A stretch of DNA of 64,000 nucleotides. Source: Novosphingobium organovorum. GTDB taxonomy: Bacteria > Pseudomonadota > Alphaproteobacteria > Sphingomonadales > Sphingomonadaceae. Below the pieces are notes generated by a model that made no database searches, had not been told where the DNA came from, and worked only from the letters and a program-made list of their open reading frames with translations. A program made the position numbers and the translations under genes. The DNA lies in the NCBI RefSeq assembly GCF_022832435.1, contig NZ_JALHLF010000001.1:39020-103019 (forward strand). Reading direction: 5' to 3'. This document shows positions 10,043 through 20,414 of this stretch, one piece after another (position 1 is the stretch's first letter; each line of letters starts with the position of its first letter).

Positions 10043-11085
10043 CAGGAATACCTCGTCAGCATCAGGTAGCCCGAGACCAGGACCACGAAGAGAAGCGATG
10101 TCGGCAGGAAGATCTTCCAGCCAAGACGCATGAGCTGGTCGTAGCGATAGCGGGGCACGGTCGCCTTCACCCAAGAGAAGACGAAGAAGAAGAAACCGAC
10201 CTTGAGCAGGAACCAGATGAAGCCCGGAACAAGGTACAGCACCGGAATGTCGAGCGGGGGCAGCCAGCCACCGAAGAACAGCGTCGTGTTGAGCGCGCAC
10301 ATCAGCAGGACGTTCGCGTATTCACCCAGCCAGTAAGCGGCAAAGGCCATCGACGAGTATTCGGTCTGGTAGCCCGCGACGAGCTCGGATTCCGCTTCGG
10401 TAAGGTCAAACGGAGCGCGCTGCGTTTCGGCGAGCGAGGAGATCAGGAACATGACCCACATCGGGAACAGCAGCGGATTGAACACGAAGCCGTTAAAGAT
10501 GCCGAGCACATGGCCCTTCTGTGCGATCACGATCTGGTTAAGGTTGAACGTGTCGGCCCACAGGACCACGCACACGATGATGAAACCGATCGAAACTTCG
10601 TAGGAGATCATCTGCGCCGAGGCGCGCATCGCCGAGAAGAACGGGTACTTCGAGTTCGACGCCCAGCCCGCCATGATCGTGCCGTAGACCCCGAGCGAAC
10701 TGATCGCGAGGATGTAGAGCAGACCGACGTTGATGTTGGCGAGGATCGCGCCCGAGTTGAACGGGATCACCGCCCAGGCCATCAGCGCCACGGTGAAGGT
10801 CACCACCGGCGCGATGAGGAAGATGCCCTTGTTCGCCGCCGAAGGAACGATGGTTTCCTGAAGGAAGACCTTGAGACCGTCGGCGAAGGACTGGAGGAGA
10901 CCGAAGGGGCCGACCACGTTCGGGCCACGGCGCAGCGCCATGGCCGCCCAGATCTTGCGGTCGACGTAGATGATCATGGCCACCGCCAGCATCAGCGGCA
11001 GCGCGATCAGCAGGATGCCGCAGATGGTCGAGACGAACCACGCCCAATCGTGCGACATGCCCAGGGACTGGAAGAAAGCGGTCAT
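10042..11085 (-). CDS. nuoH: NADH-quinone oxidoreductase subunit H
   Basis: NuoH is the membrane subunit that forms the quinone chamber with NuoB and NuoD. The 347-residue protein contains the family signatures [26 protein letters not shown] and [29 protein letters not shown]. The acidic cytoplasmic loop (E and D residues in the last motif) is the quinone/proton coupling loop. It overlaps nuoG by 4 bases and nuoI by one. Confidence 0.98.
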   Translation of the reverse strand: MTAFFQSLGMSHDWAWFVSTICGILLIALPLMLAVAMIIYVDRKIWAAMALRRGPNVVGPFGLLQSFADGLKVFLQETIVPSAANKGIFLIAPVVTFTVALMAWAVIPFNSGAILANINVGLLYILAISSLGVYGTIMAGWASNSKYPFFSAMRASAQMISYEVSIGFIIVCVVLWADTFNLNQIVIAQKGHVLGIFNGFVFNPLLFPMWVMFLISSLAETQRAPFDLTEAESELVAGYQTEYSSMAFAAYWLGEYANVLLMCALNTTLFFGGWLPPLDIPVLYLVPGFIWFLLKVGFFFFVFSWVKATVPRYRYDQLMRLGWKIFLPTSLLFVVLVSGYLMLTRYS

Positions 11086-13100
11086 TCCGCGGCCTCCGCG
11101 ATCTCACCCGCGTGAAGCAGCTCTGCCGAGCACTGCTGCATCACCGCGCTCGCCCGCGCGATCGGGTTGGTCAGATAGAAATCCTTGATCGGATAAGCGA
11201 TCAGGCCCGATGCCGCGCCGCCACCGGCGGGCAGGTCCTGGCCATAGTCGGCCAGACCTTCGGTTCCAAGTGCGGGAACCTCAGCCGCCATTGCGCTGCG
11301 CAGGTCCTCGAAACTGTCGAAACCGACCGACACGCCGAAAGCATCGGCCATCGCGCGAAGGATCGTCCAGTCCTCGCGCGCGTCGCCGGGCGCGAAGACG
11401 GCCTTGTCCGACCACTGCACGCGCCCTTCGGTGTTGACGTAAGTGCCGTTCTTTTCGGTGTAGGCTGCGGCCGGGAGGATGACGTCGGCCGCGTGGGCGC
11501 CCTTGTCACCGTGGTGGCCGATGTAGACCACCATCGAGTTCGCGAACTTGGCGAAATCGACTTCGTCCGCGCCCAGCGCGAGCAGGACCTTGGGGCTCGC
11601 CGCGACGAGGTCGGCAATGCCGCCCTTCTGCGCGAAGCCGAGCATCAGGCCGCCCATGCGCGCAGCCGACAGGTGCAGCACATTGAAGCCGTTCCAGACC
11701 GTACCATCCTCGAGCGTGCGCACGAAGTTGAGCTGGCTGGCGATCGAGAGCGACGCCTCGAGACCGCCACGACCAATCCCGGCGCCGCCGACGATCACCG
11801 CCGGACGCTTGGCGTTCGACAGAGCTTCCCAGACATGCTGCGGAAGCGCGTTGAGGACCGAGAGATCCTCGCCGAGGAACTCGCCGCCGAAGGTGGTTTC
11901 CCACTCCGGCCCGACCAGGAACACCTTGGCGCCGCGCTTGACGGCCTTGCGCAGGCGCACGTTGACAAGCGGGGCTTCGGTGCGCACCTGGCTGCCCACG
12001 ATCAGGATCGCGTCGGCCGTCTCGATGCCCGAGAAACCCGAGTTGAAGTTGACCGCAGCCAGGCTCGAACAATCGTAGTCCATGCCCGTCTGGCGCCCTT
12101 CGAGGAGCGTCGAGCCCAGCGCGCCGAGCAGCTTCTTGGCCGCGAACATGGTCTCACAATCGAGCATGTCGCCAGCCACCGCCGCGATCGAGTTGCCGGG
12201 GTTGAGCGTGGCGATCGCCGCGAAGGCTTCGGACCAGCTGACCGGAACCAGCTTGCCGTCCTTGCGCAGGAACGGCTTGTCGAGGCGGCGCTTGGTCAGG
12301 CCATCGACCTGATAGCGCGCCTTGTCCGAGATCCACTCCTCGTTGACGTCGTCGTTGACGCGCGGAAGCACGCGAAGGACTTCGCGGCCGCGGCTGTCGA
12401 TGCGGATGTTGGCGCCGGTCGCGTCCGAAACGTCGATGCCGAGCGTCTTCTTCAGCTCCCAGGGACGCGCCTCGAAGGCGTAGGGACGCGAAGTCAGCGC
12501 ACCGACCGGGCACAGGTCGATGACGTTGGCCGACATCTCGTGCGTCGCGGCCTTTTCAAGGTAGGTCGTGATCTGCATGTTCTCGCCGCGATAGATCGCG
12601 CCGATTTCGTCCACGCCGGCGATCTCTTCCGAGAAGCGCACGCAGCGGGTGCAGTGAATGCAGCGCGTCATCGTGGTCTTGATGAGCGGGCCCATGTTCT
12701 TTGAGGTGACCGCGCGCTTGCTTTCGTCATAGCGCGAGCCGCCACGGCCATAGGCCACCGACTGGTCCTGAAGGTCGCATTCGCCGCCCTGATCGCAGAT
12801 CGGGCAATCGAGCGGGTGGTTGATCAGGAGGAACTCCATCACGCCCTCGCGCGCCTTCTTGACCATTTCGGAATCCGTACGGATTTCCTGGCCTTCGGCG
12901 GCGGGCAGCGCGCAGGAAGCCTGCGGCTTGGGCGGTCCGGGCTTCACCTCGACCAGGCACATGCGGCAATTGCCGGCAATGCTCAGGCGCTCGTGGTAGC
13001 AAAAGCGCGGGATTTCCTTACCGGCGAGTTCGCAGGCCTGCAGGACGGTAGCGCCTGCCGGAACCTCGATTTCTACGCCGTCTACTTTGACCTTGGGCAT
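11082..13100 (-). CDS. nuoG: NADH-quinone oxidoreductase subunit G
   Basis: This is the large iron-sulfur subunit of the peripheral arm. The 672-residue protein begins with a [2Fe-2S] ferredoxin domain ([15 protein letters not shown]). Next comes the His-Cys3 cluster segment ([18 protein letters not shown]) and a [10 protein letters not shown] [4Fe-4S] site. The rest is a molybdopterin-oxidoreductase-like domain that binds no cofactor in complex I. The extra N7 cluster of E. coli NuoG is not evident. It overlaps nuoF by one base and nuoH by 4. Confidence 0.97.
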   Translation of the reverse strand: MPKVKVDGVEIEVPAGATVLQACELAGKEIPRFCYHERLSIAGNCRMCLVEVKPGPPKPQASCALPAAEGQEIRTDSEMVKKAREGVMEFLLINHPLDCPICDQGGECDLQDQSVAYGRGGSRYDESKRAVTSKNMGPLIKTTMTRCIHCTRCVRFSEEIAGVDEIGAIYRGENMQITTYLEKAATHEMSANVIDLCPVGALTSRPYAFEARPWELKKTLGIDVSDATGANIRIDSRGREVLRVLPRVNDDVNEEWISDKARYQVDGLTKRRLDKPFLRKDGKLVPVSWSEAFAAIATLNPGNSIAAVAGDMLDCETMFAAKKLLGALGSTLLEGRQTGMDYDCSSLAAVNFNSGFSGIETADAILIVGSQVRTEAPLVNVRLRKAVKRGAKVFLVGPEWETTFGGEFLGEDLSVLNALPQHVWEALSNAKRPAVIVGGAGIGRGGLEASLSIASQLNFVRTLEDGTVWNGFNVLHLSAARMGGLMLGFAQKGGIADLVAASPKVLLALGADEVDFAKFANSMVVYIGHHGDKGAHAADVILPAAAYTEKNGTYVNTEGRVQWSDKAVFAPGDAREDWTILRAMADAFGVSVGFDSFEDLRSAMAAEVPALGTEGLADYGQDLPAGGGAASGLIAYPIKDFYLTNPIARASAVMQQCSAELLHAGEIAEAAE

Positions 13101-14401
13101 TACTCGGCAGCCTCCGGCATGTTTTCGGCAATCCGGCGTTCCAGCTCGGGGCGGAAATGACGGATCAGACCCTGGATCGGCCAGGCAGCGGCGTCACCCA
13201 GGGCGCAGATGGTGTGGCCTTCGACCTGCTTGGTCACCTGGTAGAGCATGTCGATTTCCTCGACCTCGGCATCCCCGGTGCGCAGACGTTCCATCACGCG
13301 CCACATCCAGCCCGTGCCTTCGCGGCAGGGCGTGCACTGGCCGCAGCTCTCGTGCTTGTAGAAGTGCGAGATGCGGCTGATGGCGCGAACGATGTCGGTC
13401 GACTTGTCCATGACGATGATCGCGGCCGTGCCGAGGCCCGAACCGACCTTCTTGAGGCCGTCGTAATCCATCGGACAGTCGATGATGTCGGCAGCGGGAA
13501 CCAGCGGGACCGACGAACCGCCCGGAATTACCGCCAGCAGGTTGTCCCACCCGCCGGTGATGCCGCCGCAGTGGGTCTCGATCAGTTCGCGGAACGAGAT
13601 CGACATCTCCTCTTCCACGACGCACGGCTTGTTCACGTGGCCCGAGATCTGGAACAGCTTGGTGCCGCGGTTGTTCTCGTTGCCGAAGCTGGAGAACCAG
13701 GCCGCGCCGCGCCGCATGATGGTGGGCGCCACCGCGATCGATTCCACGTTGTTGACCGTGGTCGGGCAGCCGTACAGGCCCGCACCGGCCGGGAACGGCG
13801 GCTTGAGGCGGGGCTGGCCCTTCTTGCCTTCCAGGCTCTCGATCATCGCGGTTTCCTCACCGCAGATGTAGGCGCCCGCACCGCGGTGGACGAAGACGTC
13901 GAAGTCGTAGCCCGAACCGCAGGCGTTCTTGCCCAGCAGGCCCGCCGCGTAGGCTTCCTCGCGCGCGGCGAAGAGCACTTCGGCCTCGCGGATGTATTCG
14001 CCGCGAATGTAGATGTAGGCCGCACGCGCGCCCATCGCGAAACCGGCCACCAGCGCGCCTTCGAACAGAAGGTGCGGATCGTGGCGCATGATCTCGCGGT
14101 CCTTGCACGAGCCGGGCTCGGATTCGTCCGCGTTGATGACCAGGAAGCTGGGCTTGGGGTTGCCGTTCTGGTCAACCGGCGGCTGCTTGGGCATGAACGA
14201 CCACTTGAGGCCGGTCGGGAAGCCTGCACCACCACGGCCACGAAGGCCCGACGCCTTCATTTCCTCGATGATGGCTTCCTTGCCCTTGGCGAGGATATCC
14301 TTGGTGCCATCCCACGCGCCGCGCGCCATGGCTTCCTTCAGGTTCCAGGGCTGGAACCCGTAAAGGTTGGTGAAGATACGATCCTTGTCAGCGAGTGCCA
14401 T
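13100..14401 (-). CDS. nuoF: NADH-quinone oxidoreductase subunit F (NADH/FMN-binding)
   Basis: NuoF oxidises NADH through FMN and holds cluster N3. The 433-residue protein has the glycine-rich nucleotide site [19 protein letters not shown] near residue 55, the FMN-binding [15 protein letters not shown] and [14 protein letters not shown] blocks, and the cluster motif [15 protein letters not shown] near residue 350. Length and motifs are standard. It follows nuoE by three bases. Confidence 0.98.
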   Translation of the reverse strand: MALADKDRIFTNLYGFQPWNLKEAMARGAWDGTKDILAKGKEAIIEEMKASGLRGRGGAGFPTGLKWSFMPKQPPVDQNGNPKPSFLVINADESEPGSCKDREIMRHDPHLLFEGALVAGFAMGARAAYIYIRGEYIREAEVLFAAREEAYAAGLLGKNACGSGYDFDVFVHRGAGAYICGEETAMIESLEGKKGQPRLKPPFPAGAGLYGCPTTVNNVESIAVAPTIMRRGAAWFSSFGNENNRGTKLFQISGHVNKPCVVEEEMSISFRELIETHCGGITGGWDNLLAVIPGGSSVPLVPAADIIDCPMDYDGLKKVGSGLGTAAIIVMDKSTDIVRAISRISHFYKHESCGQCTPCREGTGWMWRVMERLRTGDAEVEEIDMLYQVTKQVEGHTICALGDAAAWPIQGLIRHFRPELERRIAENMPEAAE

Positions 14402-14404
14402 GAC

Positions 14405-15073
14405 TTACCACTCCCCTCGGTAATCGTGATTTTCGGTCACCATCGCCTTGAGCGAGGTCGGACCGCCCGAAGGCTCGACCGTGTGGCGACCTGGCTCCTG
14501 CGTGCCAGCCTTGGGCGTTTCGCCGCGCGCCAGCGCATCGAGCACGACATCGAGACGCTCCGGCGTGAGGTCCTCGTAGTTGTCGTCGTTGATCTGGACC
14601 ATCGGCGCCGAGGCGCAGTTGCCCATGCACTCGACCTCGGTGAACGACCACAGGCCGTCATCCGAGATGTGCCCGGCCTTCATGCCACGCTTCTTGCAGG
14701 CCGCGATAATTCCGTCCGACCCACGCAGCATGCAGGGCGTCGTACCGCAGACCTGCACGTGGAACCGGCCGATCGGCGCGATGTTGTACATCGTGTAGAA
14801 GGTCGCAACCTCGACCACGCGGATGATCGGCATGTCGAGGTAGGCGGCCACGTATTCCATCACCGGGATGGGGAGCCAGCCTTGCGTGTTTTCTTCGGCG
14901 CCGACCTGGCGCTGGGCCAGATCGAGCAGCGGCATCACCGCCGAGCGCTGGCGCCCTTCGGGATAGCGCGAGAGCACGTCCTTGGCCTTTTCGGCGTTTT
15001 CGGGCGTCCAGGCAAAATTACCCCAACGCGCCCGCAGTTCCGGCGAATCCGGTTCGATATAGCGGTCAGCCAT
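14405..15073 (-). CDS. nuoE: NADH-quinone oxidoreductase subunit E ([2Fe-2S] thioredoxin-like)
   Basis: NuoE carries the N1a [2Fe-2S] cluster beside NuoF. The 222-residue protein has the four ligands in VCGTTPCMLRGSD and ECMGNCASAPM. The C-terminal stretch of about 60 residues after the cluster domain (ARGETPKAGTQEPGRHTVEP...) is polar and probably flexible; such tails are usual in alphaproteobacterial NuoE. Its start overlaps the stop of the small membrane-protein gene by 8 bases. Confidence 0.97.
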   Translation of the reverse strand: MADRYIEPDSPELRARWGNFAWTPENAEKAKDVLSRYPEGRQRSAVMPLLDLAQRQVGAEENTQGWLPIPVMEYVAAYLDMPIIRVVEVATFYTMYNIAPIGRFHVQVCGTTPCMLRGSDGIIAACKKRGMKAGHISDDGLWSFTEVECMGNCASAPMVQINDDNYEDLTPERLDVVLDALARGETPKAGTQEPGRHTVEPSGGPTSLKAMVTENHDYRGEW

Positions 15074-15266
15074 GCTTACCCCTGCGCTTCAGCCACTGTT
15101 CCTGGCCGAAAAAGAAAATTTCAAAACCACCGATCGCGGTCGCCAGCATCACCACGGTCTGCGACGGGACACCGCCCACCGACAGCACGCCGAAATAGAA
15201 GGCCACGAGGCACAGGCCGGTCAGCCCCGCCCACACGCGGATCATCTGCACGGACGAGAGGTTCAT
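15066..15266 (-). CDS. Small two-helix membrane protein inside the nuo operon
   Basis: This predicted 66-residue protein begins [17 protein letters not shown] and has two hydrophobic segments (about residues 10-28 and 35-55) followed by a basic end, KRRGKHG. It overlaps its upstream neighbour by 4 bases and nuoE by 8, so it looks like a translated member of the nuo operon. I do not recognise a family. It may be an accessory or assembly factor for complex I, but that is inference from position only. Hydrophobic pattern, tight spacing and in-operon position support a real gene. Confidence 0.65.
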   Translation of the reverse strand: MNLSSVQMIRVWAGLTGLCLVAFYFGVLSVGGVPSQTVVMLATAIGGFEIFFFGQEQWLKRRGKHG

Positions 15267-15628
15267 CGAATGAACTCCACCCGGCTGCACTTGTCGCCCT
15301 CGAAGCTGTAGACCGCGAGAACGTCGAACGGCTCGACCAGATCGGAACCATCGCTGGCGGGCCCGCGCGTCACGTGTTCGCGAAACACCACGTAGTTGTC
15401 GGTCACCTCTTCGGAGACGACGTGCGCCGTGTTCTGCGGCCACTTGGCGAACGCAGCCTTGAGCCCCGATCGCGTGCCTTCCTTACCCTCACGCACCACC
15501 GCGCCGCGGTAGTTCGCCTCGCAGGCCTCGTCGGTCATGTACGAGACGTAAAGGTCGGCGTCCTGCGCGTTGTAGGCCGCGATCATCGCCTTGGCCGTTT
15601 CCAGCCTGGAAAGCGCCACCGCGATCAC
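15263..15628 (-). CDS. NTF2/SnoaL-like domain protein inside the nuo operon
   Basis: This predicted 121-residue protein resembles the NTF2/SnoaL-like cone fold: an N-terminal helix ([24 protein letters not shown]), then [23 protein letters not shown], then beta strands ending in [20 protein letters not shown]. The start is taken as GTG at 15628, which forms a GTGA overlap with the nuoD stop. It lies between nuoD and nuoE. SnoaL-like proteins range from isomerases to binding proteins, and no substrate can be told from the sequence. Confidence 0.8.
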   Translation of the reverse strand: MIAVALSRLETAKAMIAAYNAQDADLYVSYMTDEACEANYRGAVVREGKEGTRSGLKAAFAKWPQNTAHVVSEEVTDNYVVFREHVTRGPASDGSDLVEPFDVLAVYSFEGDKCSRVEFIR

Positions 15629-16836
15629 CGGTCGCACTCCCCGAACACGATGTCGAGCGCGCCCAGAATGGCGGTCGCGTCGGGCAGCATGTGCCCCTTG
15701 CACATGAAGTCCATCGCCTGGAGGTGGCTGAACGCGGTCGGGCGGATCTTGCAGCGGTACGGCTTGTTCGAGCCGTCCGAGACGAGATAGACGCCGAACT
15801 CACCCTTGGGGCTTTCCGTCGCAACGTAGACTTCACCTTCAGGAACGTGAAAGCCTTCGGTGTAGAGCTTGAAGTGATGGATCAGCGATTCCATCGAGCT
15901 CTTCATTTCGCCGCGCTTGGGCGGACCAACCTTGCGATCGGTCGTCATGATCGGGCCTTCGGGCATCTGCGCGAGGCACTGCTTCATGATCTTGGCCGAC
16001 TGGCGCACTTCCTCCACGCGGACCATGAAGCGACCATAGCAGTCGGATTCAGTGGCGACCGGAACGTCGAACTCCATGCGATCGTAGACGTCGTAGGGCT
16101 GGCTCTTACGGATGTCCCAGGGGATGCCCGTGGCGCGGATCATCGGACCCGAGAAGCCCCAGGCCAGCGCGTCCTCGCGGCTGACCTGCGCGATGTCGAC
16201 GTTGCGTTGCTTGAAGATGCGGTTGTCGACAACGAGGCTCATGGCGTCCTCGAACAGTTCGGGCAGGCGCGTGTCGAGCCATTCGCCGATGTCGGCGAGC
16301 AGCTTGAGCGGCACGTCCTGGTGCACGCCGCCGGGACGGAACCAGGCCGAGTGCATGCGCGCGCCCGAAGCACGTTCGAAGAAGTTGAGGCAGTCCTCGC
16401 GAATTTCGAACAGCCACAGGTTCGGCGTCATCGCGCCGACGTCCATGATGTGGCTGCCGATGTTCATCATGTGGTTCGAGATGCGGGTCAGTTCCGCGAA
16501 GAGCACGCGCAGGTACTGCGCACGCAGCGGCACCTCGACGTTGAGCATCTTCTCGATCGCCAGGACGTAGCTGTATTCCATGCCGAGCGGCGAGCAGTAG
16601 TCGAGCCGGTCGAAGTAGGGCAACGCCTGGAGATAGGTCTTGTTCTCGATCAGCTTTTCGGTGCCGCGGTGGAGCAGGCCGACGTGCGGATCGATACGTT
16701 CGATGATTTCGCCGTCGAGCTCCATGACCATGCGCAGAACGCCGTGCGCCGCGGGGTGCTGGGGACCGAAGTTGATCGTGTAGTTGGTGATGACTTCATC
16801 GCCGGTGGTCGGCGACTGCTCGAGCTGCATGCTCAT
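15625..16836 (-). CDS. nuoD: NADH-quinone oxidoreductase subunit D
   Basis: This 49-kDa-type subunit of complex I is related to NiFe hydrogenase large subunits and forms the quinone site with NuoB. The 403-residue protein has [46 protein letters not shown]-type residues and the C-terminal [12 protein letters not shown]. NuoC and NuoD are separate genes here, unlike the fused form in enterobacteria. It overlaps nuoC by 4 bases and the NTF2-like gene by 4. Confidence 0.98.
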   Translation of the reverse strand: MSMQLEQSPTTGDEVITNYTINFGPQHPAAHGVLRMVMELDGEIIERIDPHVGLLHRGTEKLIENKTYLQALPYFDRLDYCSPLGMEYSYVLAIEKMLNVEVPLRAQYLRVLFAELTRISNHMMNIGSHIMDVGAMTPNLWLFEIREDCLNFFERASGARMHSAWFRPGGVHQDVPLKLLADIGEWLDTRLPELFEDAMSLVVDNRIFKQRNVDIAQVSREDALAWGFSGPMIRATGIPWDIRKSQPYDVYDRMEFDVPVATESDCYGRFMVRVEEVRQSAKIMKQCLAQMPEGPIMTTDRKVGPPKRGEMKSSMESLIHHFKLYTEGFHVPEGEVYVATESPKGEFGVYLVSDGSNKPYRCKIRPTAFSHLQAMDFMCKGHMLPDATAILGALDIVFGECDR

Positions 16837-17462
16837 TTCGCGTCTCCTTCGGCCTTTTCGTCACCGGGCAGGATGTAGTCCGATCCCTCCCACGGGCTCA
16901 TGTAGTCGAAGGTGCGGAAATCCTGCGCCAGCTTGACCGGCTCGTAGACCACGCGCTTGTCTTCCTGCGAATAGCGCAGTTCGACATAGCCGGTGAGCGG
17001 GAAGTCCTTGCGGAAGGGATGCCCTTCGAAGCCGTAGTCGGTGAGGATGCGGCGCAGGTCCTTGTGCCCTGCGAAGATCACGCCGTACATGTCGAACACT
17101 TCGCGTTCCAGCCAGCCGGCGTTGTGCCACAGCGTCGTCACGGTCGGCACCGGGGTGTGTTCGGCCGCGGTGCACTTGACCAGCAGACGGTGGTTCTTGG
17201 TCACCGAAAGCAGCATGTAGACGACTTCGAAGCGCTCAGGGCGCGAGGGATAGTCGACCCCCGCCATTTCCATGAGCTGCTGGTATTCGTGCTCGTCGCG
17301 CAGCAGGCGCAGCGCGTTCTCGATCTCGCCGCGCGCGACGGTCAGGACGACCTCGCCGTGCTGCTCCTTGGCCGAAACGAGCATCGCGCCGAGCGCGGTG
17401 CCCAGTGTTTCGATGACACCTTCGTTCGATGCGAACTTGGGAGCGGAATGAAGAATGGCCAT
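16833..17462 (-). CDS. nuoC: NADH-quinone oxidoreductase subunit C
   Basis: This 30-kDa-type subunit of the peripheral arm has 209 residues. The family signature around [37 protein letters not shown] is complete. The tail after [10 protein letters not shown] is short and charged. It lies 14 bases after nuoB and overlaps nuoD by 4 bases. Confidence 0.98.
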   Translation of the reverse strand: MAILHSAPKFASNEGVIETLGTALGAMLVSAKEQHGEVVLTVARGEIENALRLLRDEHEYQQLMEMAGVDYPSRPERFEVVYMLLSVTKNHRLLVKCTAAEHTPVPTVTTLWHNAGWLEREVFDMYGVIFAGHKDLRRILTDYGFEGHPFRKDFPLTGYVELRYSQEDKRVVYEPVKLAQDFRTFDYMSPWEGSDYILPGDEKAEGDAK

Positions 17463-17476
17463 GTCCGGTTCCTCCC

Positions 17477-18040
17477 TCAGCGCTCGACCGTGCCGGAACG
17501 GCGGATCTTACGCTGCAGCTGCATGATGCCGTAGAGCAGGGCTTCGGCAGTCGGCGGGCAACCGGGGACGTAGATGTCCACGGGCACGATGCGGTCGCAG
17601 CCACGCACGACGCTGTAGCTGTAGTGGTAGTAACCACCGCCGTTCGCGCACGAGCCCATCGAGATGACGTACTTGGGCTCCGACATCTGGTCGTAGACCT
17701 TGCGCAGAGCCGGCGCCATCTTGTTGCACAGCGTGCCTGCGACGATCATCACGTCCGACTGGCGCGGCGACGCGCGCGGCGCGGCGCCGAAGCGTTCCAT
17801 GTCGTAGCGCGGCATGTTGACGTGGATCATCTCGACCGCGCAGCACGCAAGACCGAACGTCATCCACCACAGCGAGCCGGTGCGGGCCCACTGGAACAGA
17901 TCCTCGGTAGAGGTAACGAGGAAGCCCTTATCGGACACTTCCTGGGTGAGATCGTTGAAAAACGCCTGGTCGGGCGGGGTCACCTGCGTGCCCTGCCCCG
18001 CTCCAAGCGGCTGTCCGGATGCGTTCACGAGCGTACTCAT
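17477..18040 (-). CDS. nuoB: NADH-quinone oxidoreductase subunit B
   Basis: NuoB holds cluster N2, the last electron carrier before quinone. The 187-residue protein has [24 protein letters not shown] and [14 protein letters not shown], which supply the cluster cysteines including the rare adjacent CC pair. I start it at [10 protein letters not shown] (18040), which overlaps the nuoA stop by 4 bases; the reading frame upstream of this lies inside nuoA and is not conserved. Confidence 0.98.
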   Translation of the reverse strand: MSTLVNASGQPLGAGQGTQVTPPDQAFFNDLTQEVSDKGFLVTSTEDLFQWARTGSLWWMTFGLACCAVEMIHVNMPRYDMERFGAAPRASPRQSDVMIVAGTLCNKMAPALRKVYDQMSEPKYVISMGSCANGGGYYHYSYSVVRGCDRIVPVDIYVPGCPPTAEALLYGIMQLQRKIRRSGTVER

Positions 18041-18411
18041 TCCCAGTCCAGAGCTCCCTTCTTCCATGCATAGGCAAGGCCAATGGCCAGCTCGCCCAGG
18101 AACACCATCATCGTCGTCCAACCGGCCCAACCGGTCATCTTGAGCGAGACGGCCCAGGGGAACAGGAACGCCGCTTCAAGATCGAACACGATGAACAGGA
18201 TCGCGACGAGATAGAAGCGAACGTCGAACTGGCTGCGCGGATCTTCAAAGGCGGGAAAGCCGCATTCGTATTCGCTGAGCTTGTCGGCGTTCGGCTTGGC
18301 CGCACCGGTCAGGCGCGCCACGCTCATCGGCAGGAACACGATCACCGAGGACAGGCCTACGGCGATCACGAGGAAAATGAGTATCGGCAGATATTGCGAC
18401 AGATCAGTCAA
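18037..18411 (-). CDS. nuoA: NADH-quinone oxidoreductase subunit A
   Basis: This three-helix membrane subunit has 124 residues and is the first gene of the nuo operon. The family motif [43 protein letters not shown] is intact. No ATG is available at the expected place: the start is TTG at 18411, preceded by AAGAGG about 10 bases upstream. The operon promoter should lie in the non-coding stretch that follows. Confidence 0.96.
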   Translation of the reverse strand: MTDLSQYLPILIFLVIAVGLSSVIVFLPMSVARLTGAAKPNADKLSEYECGFPAFEDPRSQFDVRFYLVAILFIVFDLEAAFLFPWAVSLKMTGWAGWTTMMVFLGELAIGLAYAWKKGALDWE

Positions 18412-19106
18412 TGGTCTCTGGCCTCTTACCGGGTGCGGCGGTGCGCCGTTGCACCGCTATGGTTTTCTGGGCGTTGTGCGGGTCCTTAGGCCAGCCCTTG
18501 GCGCATCGCAAGGTGTCCCACAGGATTATTCCGCCTTCGCCCATTGCATTGCAACAAAACAGGGCAAATCCGCAGACGCGTGCGGTGCCGAGCGATATTA
18601 TCGGCCTGCCAGAGGGAAACAATCTGCAATAATGCGCACCCAAAATTGAGCTTATTGCAACGTTCAAACGGCACGAGTCGCGTTCATTTCGGTGCGATTT
18701 GCCTTTTATTTTTGCTAATGCGACTAATTCGCATTTATTTATGGCCAGTGCCGTCGCAATTCCCGAAATCGCGCCCGGTGCCGTCATCCCCGCCGCCAAG
18801 GTCGCAACGAAGCCTTATCCCGACGCGGCCATGGCCGCAAAGCACAGCGCCATCCCGACGCGGCCATGGCCGCAAAGCACAGCGCCGGCAAATCGCTCGC
18901 ATCGGCTGTCAGCAAAGCGTCACCTGGCCAGGGCAGGATAGCCGCGGGCCTGGAACCCGACACCCCATTCAACCCTCTCCAGCCCCGTTCCGCCGCCCGC
19001 TCCGGCTTTGGTCCGCAGCGGCGTTGCAAATGGCGCATCGCGCCATTATCCCTTCTTGCGACACCCACGCATGCGGGCTCGATGCGCCCGCAAGGAAAGG
19101 CCAAGC
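18412..19106. other. Non-coding region between nuoA and the divergent thiolase gene
   Basis: About 695 bases separate the divergent nuoA and thiolase starts. Neither strand has a convincing gene; the open frames here lack recognisable protein features. The middle (about 18540-18750) is clearly more AT-rich than the surroundings and is the likely place for the nuo promoter, but I cannot name a clear -35/-10 pair. The thiolase-proximal part holds a 35-bp tandem duplication. Confidence 0.7.
18817..18886. repeat. Perfect 35-bp tandem duplication with internal palindrome
   Basis: Bases 18817-18851 and 18852-18886 are identical 35-bp units. Each contains the 14-base palindrome GCGGCCATGGCCGC. The array lies about 220 bases upstream of the thiolase start in non-coding DNA. 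It could be a doubled protein-binding site or a recent slippage event; sequence alone does not separate these. Confidence 0.9.
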
Positions 19107-20300
19107 ATGACCCAGATTTCAGCTTCCGATCCCATCGTCGTTCTCTCTTATGCGCGGACCCCGATGGGCGGATTGCAGGGCGCTCTTGCCGCTGTCGATG
19201 CGACCGAACTGGGCGCGACTGCGGTCAAGGCCGCCGTCGAACGCGCCGGCATCGCCGCCGAGGACATCGAGCGCATCTACATGGGCTGCGTGCTGCCCGC
19301 AGGCCTTGGCCAGGCACCGGCCCGCCAGGCCGCGCTCAAGGCCGGCCTGCCCCAGTCGGTCCAGGCCACCACGGTCAACAAGGTCTGCGGTTCGGGCATG
19401 CAGACGGTCATCATGGGCAGCGAGGCGCTCGCTTCGGGATCGATCGACATGATTGTGGCGGGCGGCATGGAATCGATGACCAACGCGCCCTACCTCTCCA
19501 AGAAGCACCGCTCGGGTGCGCGCGCGGGCCACGACACGCTCTACGATCACATGTTCCTCGACGGGCTCGAGGACGCCTACGAAGGCGCCTCGATGGGCTC
19601 GTTCGCGCAGGTCACCGCCGACGAGTACCAGCTCACCCGCGAAATGCAGGACGAATTCTCGATTGAGTCACTGCGCCGCGCCAACGCCGCGATCACCTCG
19701 GGCGCCTTCGCCGACGAGGTTGTCCCCGTCACGGTCAAGACCCGCAAGGGCGATGTCATCGTCGATACCGACGAACAGCCGCCCAAGGGCAATCCCGACA
19801 AGATCAAGACGCTGCGCCCCGCGTTCGCCAAGGATGGCACGATCACTGCAGCATCCTCCAGCTCGATCTCGGACGGCGCCGCCGCGCTGGTGCTGACCCG
19901 CAAGAGCGTGGCCGAGACCAAGGGCGCGACCCCGCTCGCCACGATCGTCGGCGTCGAAGCCCACGCGCACGACCCCAAGCTGTTCACCACCGCGCCGGTG
20001 GGCGCGATCTCCAAGCTGGTGAAGAAGATCGGCTGGACGCTCGACGAGGTCGACCTGTTCGAGGTCAACGAGGCTTTCGCCTGCGTCGCGATGTTCGCGA
20101 TCAAGGACCTGGGCATCCCGCACGACAAGGTCAACGTGAACGGCGGGGCGACCGCGCTGGGTCACCCGATCGGCGCCTCGGGCTCGCGCATCCTCGTCAC
20201 GCTCATCAACGCGCTCAAGGCCAAGGGGCTCAAGAAGGGCGTGGCCTCGCTGTGCATCGGCGGCGGCGAGGCGACGGCGGTCGCGGTCGAAATCGCCTGA
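19107..20300 (+). CDS. Acetyl-CoA C-acyltransferase (thiolase)
   Basis: Thiolases condense or cleave acyl-CoAs with acetyl-CoA, in fatty-acid or PHB metabolism. The 397-residue protein has all catalytic parts: C94 in NKVCGSGMQT, H353 in GHPIGASG and C383 in CIGGGEATA. The length fits the biosynthetic acetoacetyl-CoA type (PhaA/AtoB-like), though degradative thiolases cannot be excluded. The start at 19107 has an AAGGAAAGG ribosome site upstream; longer in-frame starts lie in unconserved sequence. It stands alone and ends at a strong bidirectional terminator. Confidence 0.95.
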   Translation: MTQISASDPIVVLSYARTPMGGLQGALAAVDATELGATAVKAAVERAGIAAEDIERIYMGCVLPAGLGQAPARQAALKAGLPQSVQATTVNKVCGSGMQTVIMGSEALASGSIDMIVAGGMESMTNAPYLSKKHRSGARAGHDTLYDHMFLDGLEDAYEGASMGSFAQVTADEYQLTREMQDEFSIESLRRANAAITSGAFADEVVPVTVKTRKGDVIVDTDEQPPKGNPDKIKTLRPAFAKDGTITAASSSSISDGAAALVLTRKSVAETKGATPLATIVGVEAHAHDPKLFTTAPVGAISKLVKKIGWTLDEVDLFEVNEAFACVAMFAIKDLGIPHDKVNVNGGATALGHPIGASGSRILVTLINALKAKGLKKGVASLCIGGGEATAVAVEIA

Positions 20301-20336
20301 TCGGCGCGGACACGGGCGTTTGGCCCGCGGTCCTGC

Positions 20337-20373
20337 AAAAAGCCCCTCGTCCAACCCGGACGAGGGGCTTTTT
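20337..20373. terminator. Bidirectional intrinsic terminator
   Basis: An 11-bp perfect stem (20342-20352 with 20358-20368) with a 5-base loop is flanked by five A on the left and five T on the right. It can therefore end transcription of the thiolase gene (+) and of the facing SH3-protein gene (-). Confidence 0.9.
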
Positions 20374-20414
20374 CGTTACCGAAACGCGCCTTATGCGGCG
20401 CCCGGTTCAGGACA

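Noticed and set aside
18404-18799. 131-codon minus-strand frame upstream of nuoA
   Set aside because: It starts in the non-coding gap, overlaps the probable nuo promoter region and has no homology-like pattern.
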